A DNA stretch of 35,359 nt from an uncultured Clostridium sp. (GTDB taxonomy: Bacteria > Bacillota > Clostridia > TANB77 > CAG-508), in contig CAOKMF010000013.1 of NCBI GenBank assembly GCA_948469655.1, positions 1 through 35,359 on the forward strand, written 5' to 3'. The notes below the pieces were generated by a model. It ran no database searches. It was given only the letters and a program-made list of their open reading frames with translations, and was not told where the DNA came from. Shown here one piece after another: positions 1 through 9,764 of the stretch. Made by a program: the position numbers and the translations under genes. How positions within the stretch are numbered: the stretch's first letter is position 1; each line of letters starts with the position of its first letter.

Positions 1-114
1 CAGGCTCACACAAATATTGTGAACATTATACTAACACAAATTTGACAGAGCATGAGATAAGCTAATAGTCAAATGCAACTTAAAAGTTTTAAGCGATGAT
101 ATATAGCCACTTTA

Positions 115-166
115 AAAGTAGAAGAAATATTCTAATCATAGTAGAATTTCTTCTACTTTCTTTTTT
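115..166 (+). terminator. Rho-independent terminator of an upstream gene
   Basis: A hairpin with arms AAAGTAGAAGAAAT and ATTTCTTCTACTTT is followed by a run of six T. It would end a transcript entering from the left edge. Positions 1-114 hold no ORF or RNA that I recognise. Confidence 0.75.
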
Positions 167-237
167 ACAAAATTCTACACAAAAATAAGTAAAACTAGAG
201 CTTCCGTAAATGAAATTGTGAATTTTATGTGAAAATG

Positions 238-266
238 TTGAATTTATTTTTTAGTAATGATAATAT
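238..266 (+). promoter_or_regulatory. Sigma-A promoter of the ABC transporter operon
   Basis: TTGAAT at 238-243 and TAATAT at 261-266 are separated by 17 nt. They lie about 36 nt upstream of the first start codon and downstream of a terminator. Confidence 0.65.
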
Positions 267-301
267 TAAAATGATTTTAAATATTTTAAGGAGGGAACGT
301 T

Positions 302-1315
302 TTGATTAAGGTAGAAAATGTTACTAAAAAATATGGCGGATACACTGCTGTAAACGATATAAGCTTTGAAATAAAAGACGGAGAAATTGTACGGATTTCT
401 AGGTCCAAATGGTGCTCGGAAAAACTACAACAATGAACATGATTACAGGCTTTATCGAATCGACTACTGGATATATTGAAGTAGAAGGATATGATATAAG
501 CAAAAAAGCTAAAAAAGCAAAAAGACAAATTGGATATATGCCAGAAACCACACCGCTATATAATGAATTAACTCCAAAGGAATTCGTAACATACATGGCA
601 GAACTAAAAGGGATTCCAAGAAAAGAGAGAAAGGAAGAAGTACAAAGAGTTCTAAAGGAAGTTAATATAGAAGACGTTCAAAACAAACTAATTAGAAATC
701 TTTCTAGAGGGTATAGACAGCGTGTAAGTATGGCAGGCGCACTTGTTCGGAAACCCAAAGGTTTTAATACTTGACGAACCAACAGTTGGACTTGACCCAA
801 AGCAAGTTATACAAATTAGAAATTTAATAAAATCTTTAGGAAAAGACCACACAGTAATATTAAGCTCACATATATTATCTGAGATAAGTCAAGTTTGTGA
901 AAAGGTAATAATTATAAATAAGGGAAATTTAGTTGCAGTAGATACACCACAAAATCTTGAGAATAAAGTAAAAGGTGAAAACTCACTTTTAGTTACAGTT
1001 GAAGACCCAGAAAACAAGATAAATACTGTAATAAAAACTATGAAGAATGTAAGTAAAATAGAGAAGATAAAAAATCTTCCAGATGGAACTATACAATATA
1101 GTATTGTACCAAAAGATGATAGCGATATAAGAAAAGAGATTTTTGCAGAATTTGCAAAAGCCAGAGTTACTATATTTGAACTTAAAAAGTCAGAAGCAAC
1201 ACTTGAAGATGCTTTTATAAACTTAATAGATAAGCAAAAAGTTTCAGAGGAAAAGGTTAAAAAAGATGACAAGAAAGCTAAAAATGAGAAAAAAGAAAAA
1301 GGAGGGGATAAATAA
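302..1315 (+). CDS. ABC transporter ATP-binding protein, GldA-like (three CGGN sites)
   Basis: Cytoplasmic ATPase subunit that would power the ABC-2 permease encoded next. TTG start at 302, six bases after AAGGAGGG. About 336 aa once three +1 steps are made at in-frame CGG (392, 417, 748). Walker A reads GPNGAGKTTT only if CGGA at 417 is one glycine. The signature is LSRGYRQR, followed by Walker B LILDEPTVGLDP. The C-terminal ~110 residues are the extension usual in this subfamily and end in a Lys/Glu-rich tail. In the plain 0 frame, translation stops soon after 392. The stop overlaps the next ATG by one base, so the genes are translationally coupled. The ABC ATPase call is certain; the GldA label rests on the gldG-like gene in the operon, and the substrate is unknown. 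Confidence 0.93.
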
Positions 1316-2002
1316 TGCTTGCAATAATAAAAAAAGAAGTTAAAAGTTACTTTTTATCTCCAATAGGATACGTATTTATAGGTACGTTCCTACTTATGTC
1401 TAGCGTATTTTTCTACCTTTATACATGGCAATATCAAAGTGTAGAATATTCAAATTTATTTTATTACACAACAGAACTTTTAACATTCACAATGCCATTA
1501 CTTACAATGTCAATGTTTGCAGGGGAAAGAAAAAATGGGACAGAAACTTTACTTTTTACATCTTCAAGAAGTATAACAAGTATAGTTATTCGGAAAGTTC
1601 CTTGCAGCTCTTGTAGTTGTAATAATTACTGAAATTATTTCACTAATGTATTATGCGATTTTATGCATATTTGCAGGAGGATTTACAAATGTCACACAAA
1701 CTCTTTCAGTACTTTTGGGATTTATACTAATTACAATGTCGTATATCTCATTTGGTGGATTCATGTCAAGTTTAACAGAAAACCAAATAATTGCAGGAAT
1801 TGCAACAATTGTATTGCTACTTGCAACGTGGTTTTTACCAAATATATCAGATATATTTAAAACTCTATCACCAATTGAATTATTCCAGAAATTCCCACAA
1901 GGAGTTATTTCGATTTCAGATACAGTTACATTACTTTCACAAACATTGTTATTTACTCTACTTACAATAACTGTATTACAAAGAAAAAAGAATGTTAAAT
2001 AA
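1315..2002 (+). CDS. ABC-2 type permease, GldF-like (one CGGN site)
   Basis: Integral membrane partner of the upstream ATPase, about 228 aa with six hydrophobic segments. ATG at 1315 overlaps the ATPase stop and follows AAGGAGGGG. The N-terminus (KKEVKSYFLSPIGYVF) and the mid-protein GERKNGTETLLFTS stretch are typical of ABC-2 permeases beside GldG proteins. The frame breaks at CGGA 1591 and reads IVIGKFLAAL after the +1 step. Without the step, the protein ends at 1632 and the last four membrane segments are lost. Confidence 0.9.
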
Positions 2003-2019
2003 GAGAGGTGAGATATAAC

Positions 2020-3499
2020 GTGGAAAAATTAAGGAAATTAGTTAATACATTAAAGCTAAAATGGCTAAAAGAGACACTTGGAACGATTATTGTTATAGCA
2101 GTTATAATAGCGATATTTATAGGAATAAATATCGTCATAGATAAAATAGACCCAGATGATATAGATTTAACAAAAGAAGGATTATATAGTTTGACAGAAG
2201 AATCAAAGCAGAGAATAGCAGAATTACCTAAAGAAGATAAATTTACTATATATCTATTTGATTATGAAGAAGGAGATGCAATATCAGATCTTGTAAAACA
2301 ATACACAAAAGTGAATGAAAATATAAGTGTAGAATTTATAAAACTAGATGAAAGACCTGATTTGGCACAAAAGTATAATGTAGAGCAAGGATATGGAACT
2401 GTTGTTATAGAAAAAGGAGAAAAAACTAAAACTTTTGATTCTTACGATTTTTCAAATTATGATTATAATACAGGAAAGTCTACAGATATAACAGAGCAAA
2501 GATTCACAAACAGCTTGATTGCACTTTCTTCTATTCGGAAAAACAATACCAGTATATGCACTTACAGGACATGAAGAAATTGGCATGCTTGAAAATATGA
2601 ATTTGTTTAAGACATATTTAGAGCTTGAAAATTACGAGATAAAAGATTTAGATTTATTAACAGGGAATGGAAAAGTTCCAGAAGATTGCGCATGCTTAAT
2701 TGTTGCATCACCTAAAAAAGACTTTGCGGTAGTTGAAGCAGATTCTATAAAAGAATATATTAAAAAAGGTGGAAATATCTTATGGTTTACAAATTCATAT
2801 TCAGCAGAAGGAGAAACTCCAAATATTAAGTCTGTTTTGGATGAATATGGTGTAACTATAAGACAAGATGGAGTTATATTAGAACAAGATACATCAAAAA
2901 TGGTGATGGAAAGTCCTGATTTAATAATACCACAGGTAGGTTATACAGAAGCATCACAAAATGTTTCAAATATACTTTTATTTGATTCAGGAAAATTGGA
3001 GTTTGTAGAACAAGAAAAATTAAGTGAATTAGGAGTGACTAAAACTGATATACTTACTTCAAGTGAAAATTCATTCTTTAGAACAAACTTAAATCTTGGA
3101 CTTTTAGGATGTTCTGAAACAAATGGGGAAAAACTTGAATCTTCAGTTCTTGGGGCATTACTTGAAAAGACGGTAGAGGCTGAAAGTGAAGACGAAAATG
3201 TAACTTCAAAACTAATAGTTTACGCAAATAATCTATTTATACAAGACTATCCAATACAACTTGGTTCAGGTTCTATGTCAGCTATAGGCTTCTATAATAA
3301 TAGAGACTTAGGGCTAAATTCTACATCATATCTTGCAGAAGTAGAAGATGCAATCACAATTAGGAAAGGTGTTGAAAGTACTCAGTATACAGCAACAGAA
3401 GTACAGAATAGAATAATCAAAATAATAATCTTCTCAGTACCAGTTATTATAATAATTCTCGGAATTGTTATTTGGCAATTAAGAAGAAGAAAAAAATAA
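2020..3499 (+). CDS. GldG-family ABC transporter auxiliary protein (one CGGN site)
   Basis: About 492 aa. One N-terminal membrane helix (about residues 20-42), a long extracytoplasmic region, and a C-terminal helix before a final RRRKK. This is the layout of GldG / ABC_transp_aux proteins that work with a GldA-GldF type transporter. GTG at 2020 is preferred because GAGAGGTGAG lies 7-16 bases upstream; an in-frame GTG at 2008 sits inside that ribosome binding site. The frame breaks at CGGA 2536 and gives SSIGKTIPVYALTGHEE after the +1 step. A phase-2 CGG (CTC GGA near 3460) and phase-1 CGGs (GCG GTA near 2727, ACG GTA near 3171) cause no shift. Confidence 0.88.
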
Positions 3500-3565
3500 C
3501 ACACTTAAAATAAACAAATAAAATAAAAAACTTCTCATATAATTAATATGGGGAGTTTTTTACAT

Positions 3566-4582
3566 ATGGAAATTTTAAGCTGTGTATTTGTAATTATTGG
3601 TGTAATTATTGGTGCGGGATTTGCCTCTGGGAAAGAAATATATACATTCTTCTTTGTGTATGGGAAATATGGAATTTTAGGGATAGTAGTTTCTATATGT
3701 ATTATAGGTTATCTTATTTACAAAACATTAAAAATTGTAAAAGAATATGATATAAATAATTATGATGAATTTTTAGATGTAATTTTAGGAAAGGTTAAAA
3801 CAAAAAATATCGATGTAAAAATTATTGTAGACTTTATAGTTAATGTATTTTTACTAATAACCTTTTTTGTGATGTGTGCAGGCTTCTCAGCTTATTTTAA
3901 TCAAGAATTTGGTATAAATCAATTTGCTACAAGCATAATATTAGCAGTTCTTTGTTATTTTATATTAAATAAAAATATAAATGGAATATTTATATTAAAT
4001 TCTATACTAATGCCAATGATTATAATTATACTGCTAGCTTTAGGAGTAAAGGTGTTTAGTTTAAATCTTGATTTAAAAGAAATGTCTGTAAATGGAAAGT
4101 GGATTTTAAATGCACTACTTTATGCAAGTTATAATTCAATAACATTAATTTCAATATTAATTCCTATGAAAAAATACATAAAAACAAAAAAAGATATATT
4201 AAAAATTGTATGTTTAAGTTCATTAATTATTGTAATTCTTGCATTTGTTATATTTATGCTACTACTTAGTATTAATGCAGATATAAGAGAAATTGAACTT
4301 CCAAGTGTGTATGCTGCAAATAGCTTTGGATTAATTTATAAATATCTATATGGAGGAATTATTTTAGGAGCAATCCTAACAACTGCAATATCATCAGCAT
4401 ACGGATTTTTAAATAATATATCTAAAACAAGAAAAAATTACAAAAAAGTAAATTTTTTGATATGCTTTATGTCAGTTTCTATGTGCCTATTTGGATTCTC
4501 AAATTTAGTAAATTTACTTTATCCAATTTTTGGATTTTTAGGATTAATACAATTAACTTTAATTGCTAGAAAAAACTTGTAA
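3566..4582 (+). CDS. YkvI-like membrane transporter
   Basis: About 338 aa with around ten hydrophobic segments. The N-terminus (VFVIIGVIIGAGFASGKEI) carries the unwound-helix GAGFASG motif of the YkvI family (LeuT/APC-fold-like transporters of unknown substrate). ATG at 3566 has GGGGAG 11-16 bases upstream; an upstream in-frame ATG at 3548 lies just before that ribosome binding site. Encoded in one uninterrupted frame with no phase-0 CGG; CGG occurs only as GCG GGA and TAC GGA. Likely its own unit, followed by a palindromic repeat. Confidence 0.85.
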   Translation: MEILSCVFVIIGVIIGAGFASGKEIYTFFFVYGKYGILGIVVSICIIGYLIYKTLKIVKEYDINNYDEFLDVILGKVKTKNIDVKIIVDFIVNVFLLITFFVMCAGFSAYFNQEFGINQFATSIILAVLCYFILNKNINGIFILNSILMPMIIIILLALGVKVFSLNLDLKEMSVNGKWILNALLYASYNSITLISILIPMKKYIKTKKDILKIVCLSSLIIVILAFVIFMLLLSINADIREIELPSVYAANSFGLIYKYLYGGIILGAILTTAISSAYGFLNNISKTRKNYKKVNFLICFMSVSMCLFGFSNLVNLLYPIFGFLGLIQLTLIARKNL

Positions 4583-4611
4583 TAATTAATTAGATATTAT
4601 AAAATATAGAA

Positions 4612-4740
4612 AAAAGGTTGAAAAATAATCGGCATTTGGCGTCGTTGTTGCTCAGTCGATTCCCCATCAACGTACTTAGGTACGCCTCAGGGGATATCTC
4701 CTTCACACGCCTAGCCAAATATTCAATTCTTTTCCAACCG
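4612..4740 (+). repeat. Dispersed palindromic element, copy 1
   Basis: Intergenic imperfect palindrome. Outer arms GGTTGAAAA / TTTTCCAACC and ATTTGGC / GCCAAAT enclose a core with CGTTGTTGCTCAG, TCCCC, CGTAC, TACGCCTCAGGGGATAT and CACGCCTAG. Near-copies of the core occur at about 12787, 22664 and (inverted) 33426. No ORF. Confidence 0.8.
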
Positions 4741-4766
4741 AATTTATGTTTTAAGTGAGAAAAAAT

Positions 4767-5937
4767 ATGGAGATACTTGAATTTAAAGGAAAGATGTCTT
4801 TAAAAAATAAAATATTACTTATATGTGCAGGTATATTTATTGTTTTATTTTTAAGTTTGGTTATTGTATACATATCAATTGATGCGGCAAGAGATTGGAT
4901 AAATATTAATATTTTGAGAAAAGAAGTAACAGAAGATGACGTTGCAACAATACAGCTAGAAGTAGATAAAGGACAAAACATCTATGCTTATGATAGATTT
5001 ATTAGTGTTTTATATAATGGAAAATTAGCTGTATATAATAGTTATGCAGCTAAAGAGGCTGAATTAGATGTTGGAATAAGTAACCCAATATATGATACAG
5101 ACCATAATTATTTGGCAATTGCTGAAAATAATGGGAAAAAAGTTTGTTTAATTTCTGATACAAAAATCTTATGGGAAAATAAAGTAGAAGGTGAGATTTT
5201 AAAGATAAATGTGAGTAGAAATGGCAATGTATCTGTAATTATAACTGGTACAAGCTATAAAAGTGTTATAGTTACATTTGACAAAAATGGAAAAGAATTA
5301 TTCAAAACCTATCTTGCATCGCAGGTTGCAGTAGATACTGATATATCAATTGATGGAGAATATTTGGCAATAGCAGAGGTAAATACAAATGGCACTTTAA
5401 TAGAATCAAAGATACGAATAATTAACATGGAAAAAGCTATAAAAGGCGAAGGGGAAGCCTCGGTTGTATTTAGACATACTGCAGATAATAATAGAATGAT
5501 AACAAATATAAAATATCAAGAAAAAGGACAATTAGTATGCATGTACGACAATTCCATACATATGATATATAATGACAAAGATACTTCACTTTTAGAATTT
5601 AATTCTGACACAAAGCTTGCAGATATAAATTTGAAAAGTTCTGTCTTAAGAGCTGAAGAAGTATCATCAGGTTTATTTAGCTCTAAAACCAATGTAATTA
5701 TAAAAAATATATTAACTGGTGATAAAGGAGTATATACAGTAGATAGTTCAGTTAAAGAAACAGTTTGTTATGATAAAATTGTTGCAGTAAATTTAGGTAC
5801 AGAAATTAATTTTATTAACTTAAATCGGTTGGCTAGAAAGAAGGTATAAATCAAATCAAGAAGCAAAGGATATTGTACTTGGGACATCAGTTGCAGGAAT
5901 TGTATATAGAGATAGAATTAAAATACTTACATTTTAA
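4767..5937 (+). CDS. DUF5711-like membrane-anchored beta-propeller-type protein (one CGGN site)
   Basis: About 389 aa. A cytoplasmic stub, one membrane helix (KILLICAGIFIVLFLSLVIVY), then a long extracytoplasmic region of repeated short beta-strands resembling WD40-like DUF5711 proteins of Clostridia. Function unknown. The frame reaches CGGT at 5826: unshifted it stops within eight codons, whereas the +1 step adds about 37 residues ending RIKILTF and stopping at 5937, just before the cvpA ribosome binding site. This is one of the clearer cases where the shifted tail is the genuine C-terminus. ATG at 4767 is chosen over GTG at 4755; the ribosome binding site is weak. Pairing with a downstream cvpA is, from memory, common in Clostridia. 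Confidence 0.75.
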
Positions 5938-5960
5938 AATCTAAGAAGGAGGAGATTAAA

Positions 5961-6600
5961 ATGATTGCAGATATAGCCGTAATTTTAATAATGCTATTTT
6001 GTATATTTTTAGGATATAAAAAAGGTTTAATAAAAGTTGCAGTAAGAATAATTAGTTTTGTGTTAGCTATAGTTATAGCACTTGTATTATATACACCAGT
6101 TTCTAATTACATAGTAGAAAATACGAATGCTGTTCCAAATTTGAAAAATGCAATATATGAAAAACTTTATCATAACTCAAATGAAGTAAATGAGACGCAG
6201 GTTGATACAAGTATAACATCTACTATAGAAAACTATGTAAATAAATATGCAGAAGATGTAAAATCAAATACATCTGAATATATCTCTGAACAGTTAGCGA
6301 TTATAGTTGTAAGAATTCTGACTTGGATAGGATTGTTTGTTGTATCTAGAATATTGCTTATATTTATAAGATTCTTTGCAGATGCAATCTCTGAAATACC
6401 AATAATAAAACAATTCAATAAAGCACGGTGGTATAATATATGGTATTTTAGAAGGACTTGTTATAATTTATGCATTCCTTGCTATATTTAGTGTAACTTC
6501 AGGAGTATGGGGAGAAAATGCAGTAAGTAAACAAATCCAAAGCTCTCATCTAGCTAAATCAATGTATGAGAATAATATAATATTAAATATAATACTTTAA
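5961..6600 (+). CDS. CvpA family membrane protein (one CGGN site)
   Basis: About 212 aa. Four hydrophobic segments starting MIADIAVILIMLFCIFLGYK, with the GYKKGLI turn typical of CvpA/colicin V production proteins, an ~60-residue extracytoplasmic loop, then the IPIIKQFNKAGG segment before the last helix. AAGGAGGAG lies nine bases upstream of ATG. The frame breaks at CGGT 6426 and reads KAGGIIYGILEG after the +1 step, the conserved Gly-Gly at the start of the last CvpA helix. Ends at TAA 6600, immediately before a terminator. Confidence 0.88.
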
Positions 6601-6609
6601 GTATGAAAA

Positions 6610-6640
6610 AGGAGCGGTCTTAGGTAGACCGCTCTTTCAT
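6610..6640. terminator. Bidirectional terminator between cvpA and the DacF-type gene
   Basis: Perfect 9-bp stem GAGCGGTCT / AGACCGCTC with a 5-nt loop. TTT follows on plus and CTTTTTC on minus. It separates two convergent genes. Confidence 0.85.
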
Positions 6641-6655
6641 ATACTTATTTTTAAT

Positions 6656-7791
6656 TTATTTTCTTCTCTTTCCTTTACGTTTTTTCCCGAAGAAAATTCT
6701 CTTCATTGCAAACAAAATAATCAAAACTGCAAATATTTTAAGCACACTTCTATAAAAATCAGTATATGTATCTTCATTCGAACTTTCAGTTTCAAGGATA
6801 CTTGGTTTATTATTTAAATTTTCTAATTCTTTAGCACGTATCTCTTGCAAATTTTTATAATGTGCTGTATAATTATCAAAAGCAAAATCAAATAAAGTTT
6901 TACAATCTAAAAATTTTTCTCTTAGGCCGTTATTTAGGCTAGCTGCATGAAGACATACTGCGATAAATTCTACATTATCTTTTTTTGCGGATGCAACTAA
7001 ACAATCACCAGCAGGGTCTGTAAAACCAGTTTTTAAGCCAGTAGCATATGCATAATAGTAATTTGGCTGACTAGGATCTAATAAAAGATTAGAATTTTCA
7101 AGAACTCTATCTGCACTTTTGTGAATGTCAGTTGCTGGAAGTGTATATTTTGTCTTTCGTACAATCTCCATAAATTTATCATTATTCATTGCATATTTTG
7201 CGATAATAGATAAATCGTAAGCAGTTGTATATAAGTTTTCATCATGAAGTCCGACTTGGGTTTGTAAAGTTTGAATTTTCGAGACCAAGGCTTCTTGCTG
7301 TTTCATTCATAAGATTTGCAAATTCTGGAATAGAGCCTGAAACGTGTTCTGCTAAAACATTTGCGGCATCATTTCCAGATGGAATTAGCATTGCATATAG
7401 AAGGTCTTCTATGCGAAGTTTCTCACCTATCTGAAGATGTGCTATTGTGTAAGATTTGGGAACAGAATTTACAGCTGTTTCAGATACAGTCGCGATTTCT
7501 TCTAGATCACATTTTTCTAAAACTATAATTGCAGTTAACATCTTAGTAGTACTTGCAGGATACATCCTTTTATAAGCATTTCTTTCATACAGTATATCTC
7601 CTGTTTCTCTTTCTACCAAAAGTAAAGAATCAGCATGCAGTTTAGAGTTTAAATCTTCTATATTAGGTGATCCGAGAAGGTTCAAACTCTATTGCTAAAT
7701 TAGGCTCACTTGCAAAGCTCGGTATCCCTAAAGGAAAAAACATACATAATATTAAAATACTAAAAATAATATAACGTGATACTTTTTTCAT
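6656..7791 (-). CDS. D-alanyl-D-alanine carboxypeptidase, DacF type (two CGGN sites)
   Basis: Penicillin-binding protein 5/6-type serine peptidase that trims the terminal D-Ala of peptidoglycan stems outside the membrane. About 377 aa. Signal peptide at residues 1-30, SxxK as PASTTKM, SxN as SGNDAA, KTG as GLKTGFTDPAGDC, then a C-terminal membrane helix and the basic tail KKRKGKRRK. The frame breaks at minus-strand CGGA 7674 (mature N-terminus, EPSGSPNIEDL) and 7253 (NPSGLHDENLYTTAYD). The start at 7791 gives the signal peptide in the right frame. There is almost no leader: the -10 box ends ten bases before this ATG. Confidence 0.93.
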
Positions 7792-7800
7792 AATGTCCAT

Positions 7801-7829
7801 ATTGTATCATAGGTTGTAAATACTTTCAA
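7801..7829 (-). promoter_or_regulatory. Promoter of the DacF-type gene with almost no 5' leader
   Basis: On the minus strand TTGAAA (7829-7824) and TACAAT (7806-7801) have 17-nt spacing. The expected transcription start near 7794 is only a few bases from the ATG at 7791, and no Shine-Dalgarno sequence is visible. Confidence 0.6.
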
Positions 7830-7857
7830 GATAGTTTAGAAAGGAGAATTAAGTAAA

Positions 7858-8487
7858 ATGGAAATGTTAACACAAAAACAAAAAATTTTAGTTATAGGAG
7901 GTGTAATTGCCTTAGCATTAATTTTTATATTTTACTATATAAATTCTACTAAAGATATTTACGAAAAAGGCGAATTTGAAACAGCTGTAGAAGAAAAGGC
8001 AGAAGATACTAAAGAAACTAAAATAGTAATACATATAACTGGTGCAGTAAAAAATCAAGGGATTGTAGAAGTTTTGGAGAATGCAAGGATAAATGATGTA
8101 ATAGAAAAAGCCCGGCGGGATAACACCTGATGCGGATATACAAAATGTTAATCTTGCATATCCAGTAGAAGATGGACAAAAAATATATATTCCTTCTATT
8201 TCAGATAAAAACGAGAATATAGATGATGGACAAGTTATATCTAATAATGCAGGAGAGAATGTTTTATCAAAAGAGGGAGATAAGGAATCAGGTGGAACTA
8301 TAAATATAAATACTGCAACAGCTGAAAAGTTGCAAGAACTTCCGGGAATTCGGAGCATCTACTGCCGAAAAAATTATCGCATATAGAAAAGAAAATCGGA
8401 AAATTTAAAAACATAGAAGATATAAAAAGTGTATCTGGCATAGGTGATAGCAAGTATGAACAGATTAAAAATCACATATCTGTCTAG
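7858..8487 (+). CDS. comEA: ComEA-like helix-hairpin-helix DNA-binding competence protein (three CGGN sites)
   Basis: Membrane-anchored receptor that binds double-stranded DNA for uptake through ComEC (encoded 7 kb away). About 208 aa. N-terminal helix (VIGGVIALALIFIFYYI), a SLBB-type region (IVIHITGAVKNQGIVEV), a linker, then tandem HhH motifs (ININTATAEKLQELPGIG, IEDIKSVSGIGDSKYEQI). The frame breaks at CGGC 8113 (EKAGGITPDA), CGGA 8351 (LPGIGASTAEKI) and CGGA 8397 (KENGKFKNIED). At 8113 the next codon GGG makes a phase-2 CGG that does not shift. AAAGGAG lies upstream of ATG. Tail to tail with ispH, six bases apart, without a visible terminator. Confidence 0.92.
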
Positions 8488-8493
8488 ATAAAT

Positions 8494-9352
8494 CTACAAT
8501 TCGTGACATACATCAACTATATCATTTATAATATAATCAGGAGTTGAAGCTCCTGCCATAATTCCGAACACTTTTAAAATTTTTAATAAAATCTAAATCT
8601 AATTCGTCTTTAGTTTCAACATGAATAACATTTTTACAATTTATTTTAGATACTTCATATAATTTTTTAGTATTAGAACTATTTTTTCCACCAACTATAA
8701 TCATTAGAGGAACCGTTTTAGAAATTTCGCGTGCTTCTTTTTGCCTTACATCTGTACTGTTACAAATACTTCTTTCTATAACCACGTTAAATTCGGAATC
8801 TAAAATTTCTTTTATAGAATTAGTAAATTTTTCAAATAAAGCTACACTAAAAGTTGTTTGAGAAATTACAAAAACATCTTTTAGGTTAGAAGATTTAAGA
8901 AGATTTATACCTTTCAAAATGTCAGATTCATCTTCTATTATATATGAATTTTTTTCACAAAAACTATAAGTTCCAATAGTTTCTGCATGATCTTTTATTC
9001 CAATTAAAAATATAAAATAATTATCATTTGCAAATTTTTGAACATTCTCATGTATTTTTAAAACATTAGGGCAGGTTAAATCAAGAAGCTCTATTTTATG
9101 AGATTTAGCATATTCATAGGTGTCTTTAGATGTACCATGAGCTCTGATTATAACTTTATCTTTTGCATCTTCAATTCTATCTATAATCTTAAGCCCTCTA
9201 TTTTCTAAATTTTCTACAACTTGTTTGTTGTGTATAATCTCACCAAGACAATATACAGATTGGTTAGAATTTTTAAGTTCTTCTTCGGTTTTTGCAATAG
9301 ACTTTTTAACACCACCGCAAAATCCACTATGTTTACCAACTATAACTTCCAT
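8494..9352 (-). CDS. ispH: 4-hydroxy-3-methylbut-2-enyl diphosphate reductase (IspH/LytB), one CGGN site
   Basis: Last step of the MEP isoprenoid pathway: reduction of HMBPP to IPP and DMAPP by a 4Fe-4S enzyme. About 285 aa. Cluster cysteines are in HSGFCGGVKKS, LDLTCPNV and ERSICNST; the substrate-binding RAHGTSK and VGGKNSSNTKKL segments are present. The frame breaks at minus-strand CGGA 8566; the +1 step restores the family ending (VGIMAGASTPDYII), stopping at TAG 8496-8494. Unshifted, the protein would lose this conserved C-terminal active-site segment. CGG in other phases (TGC GGT, ACG GTT) is read normally. Confidence 0.95.
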
Positions 9353-9395
9353 AAAACCCCCAGATTATTTTAAATTTCCGTAATGATTAAAATTA

Positions 9396-9424
9396 ATTAT
9401 AATTTAATAAAAATATCGTGTCAA
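9396..9424 (-). promoter_or_regulatory. ispH promoter
   Basis: On the minus strand TTGACA (9424-9419) and TATAAT (9401-9396) are separated by exactly 17 nt, a full consensus sigma-A promoter about 45 bases upstream of the ispH ATG. It is back to back with the promoter at 9429. Confidence 0.8.
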
Positions 9425-9428
9425 GCAA

Positions 9429-9457
9429 TTGCTTTTAATGAATAAACATAGTATAAT
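9429..9457 (+). promoter_or_regulatory. Promoter of the small membrane protein gene
   Basis: TTGCTT at 9429-9434 and TATAAT at 9452-9457 with 17-nt spacing. Its -35 lies five bases from the -35 of the divergent ispH promoter, so the two polymerase sites probably compete. Confidence 0.7.
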
Positions 9458-9493
9458 GAAACTGGATATTTTTTCACAAAGGAGGAGATACAT

Positions 9494-9721
9494 ATGCCAG
9501 AAAACAAAGAAGAGGAAGAGAAAGTTAAAATATACGATAAAGATATGTATATAAGCCAAGAGAAACTTAGAACAATAGCAATTATTATAATAATATTTAT
9601 AATTGGATTTTTAGCAGGATATTTTTCAAATACTTTTATGAATATAGATGAAGAAGTTAAAGATAAAGTAAATATGAACAATGCTTACGAAACAAAAGAT
9701 GGTGAATTAAAAATTAATTAA
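9494..9721 (+). CDS. Small single-pass membrane protein, unknown function
   Basis: 75 aa. A charged N-terminus (PENKEEEEKVKIYDKD), one helix (IAIIIIIFIIGFLAGYF) and a charged tail. AAAGGAGGAG lies upstream of ATG. Not recognised as a known family. It sits between ispH and the large RNA gene and has its own promoter. No CGG in the gene. Confidence 0.6.
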   Translation: MPENKEEEEKVKIYDKDMYISQEKLRTIAIIIIIFIIGFLAGYFSNTFMNIDEEVKDKVNMNNAYETKDGELKIN

Positions 9722-9752
9722 AAATTAAGTAGTAAATATTTGGTAAATATGA

Positions 9753-9758
9753 TATAAT
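9753..9758 (+). promoter_or_regulatory. -10 element of the large RNA gene
   Basis: TATAAT preceded by GA; the -35 region is weak. It fits transcription starting near 9765, just before the structured region. Confidence 0.45.
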
Positions 9759-9764
9759 ATTAAA

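Noticed and set aside
286..528. Minus-strand ORF opposite the ABC ATPase
   Set aside because: Shadow of the real gene; Phe/Ser-rich with no start signal. The same holds for the other antisense ORFs over asnB, ylmH, uvrC, gatA and gatB.
5826..5849. Unshifted ending of the DUF5711-like protein (NRLARKKV)
   Set aside because: The shifted frame adds about 37 residues of regular protein sequence up to just before the next ribosome binding site.
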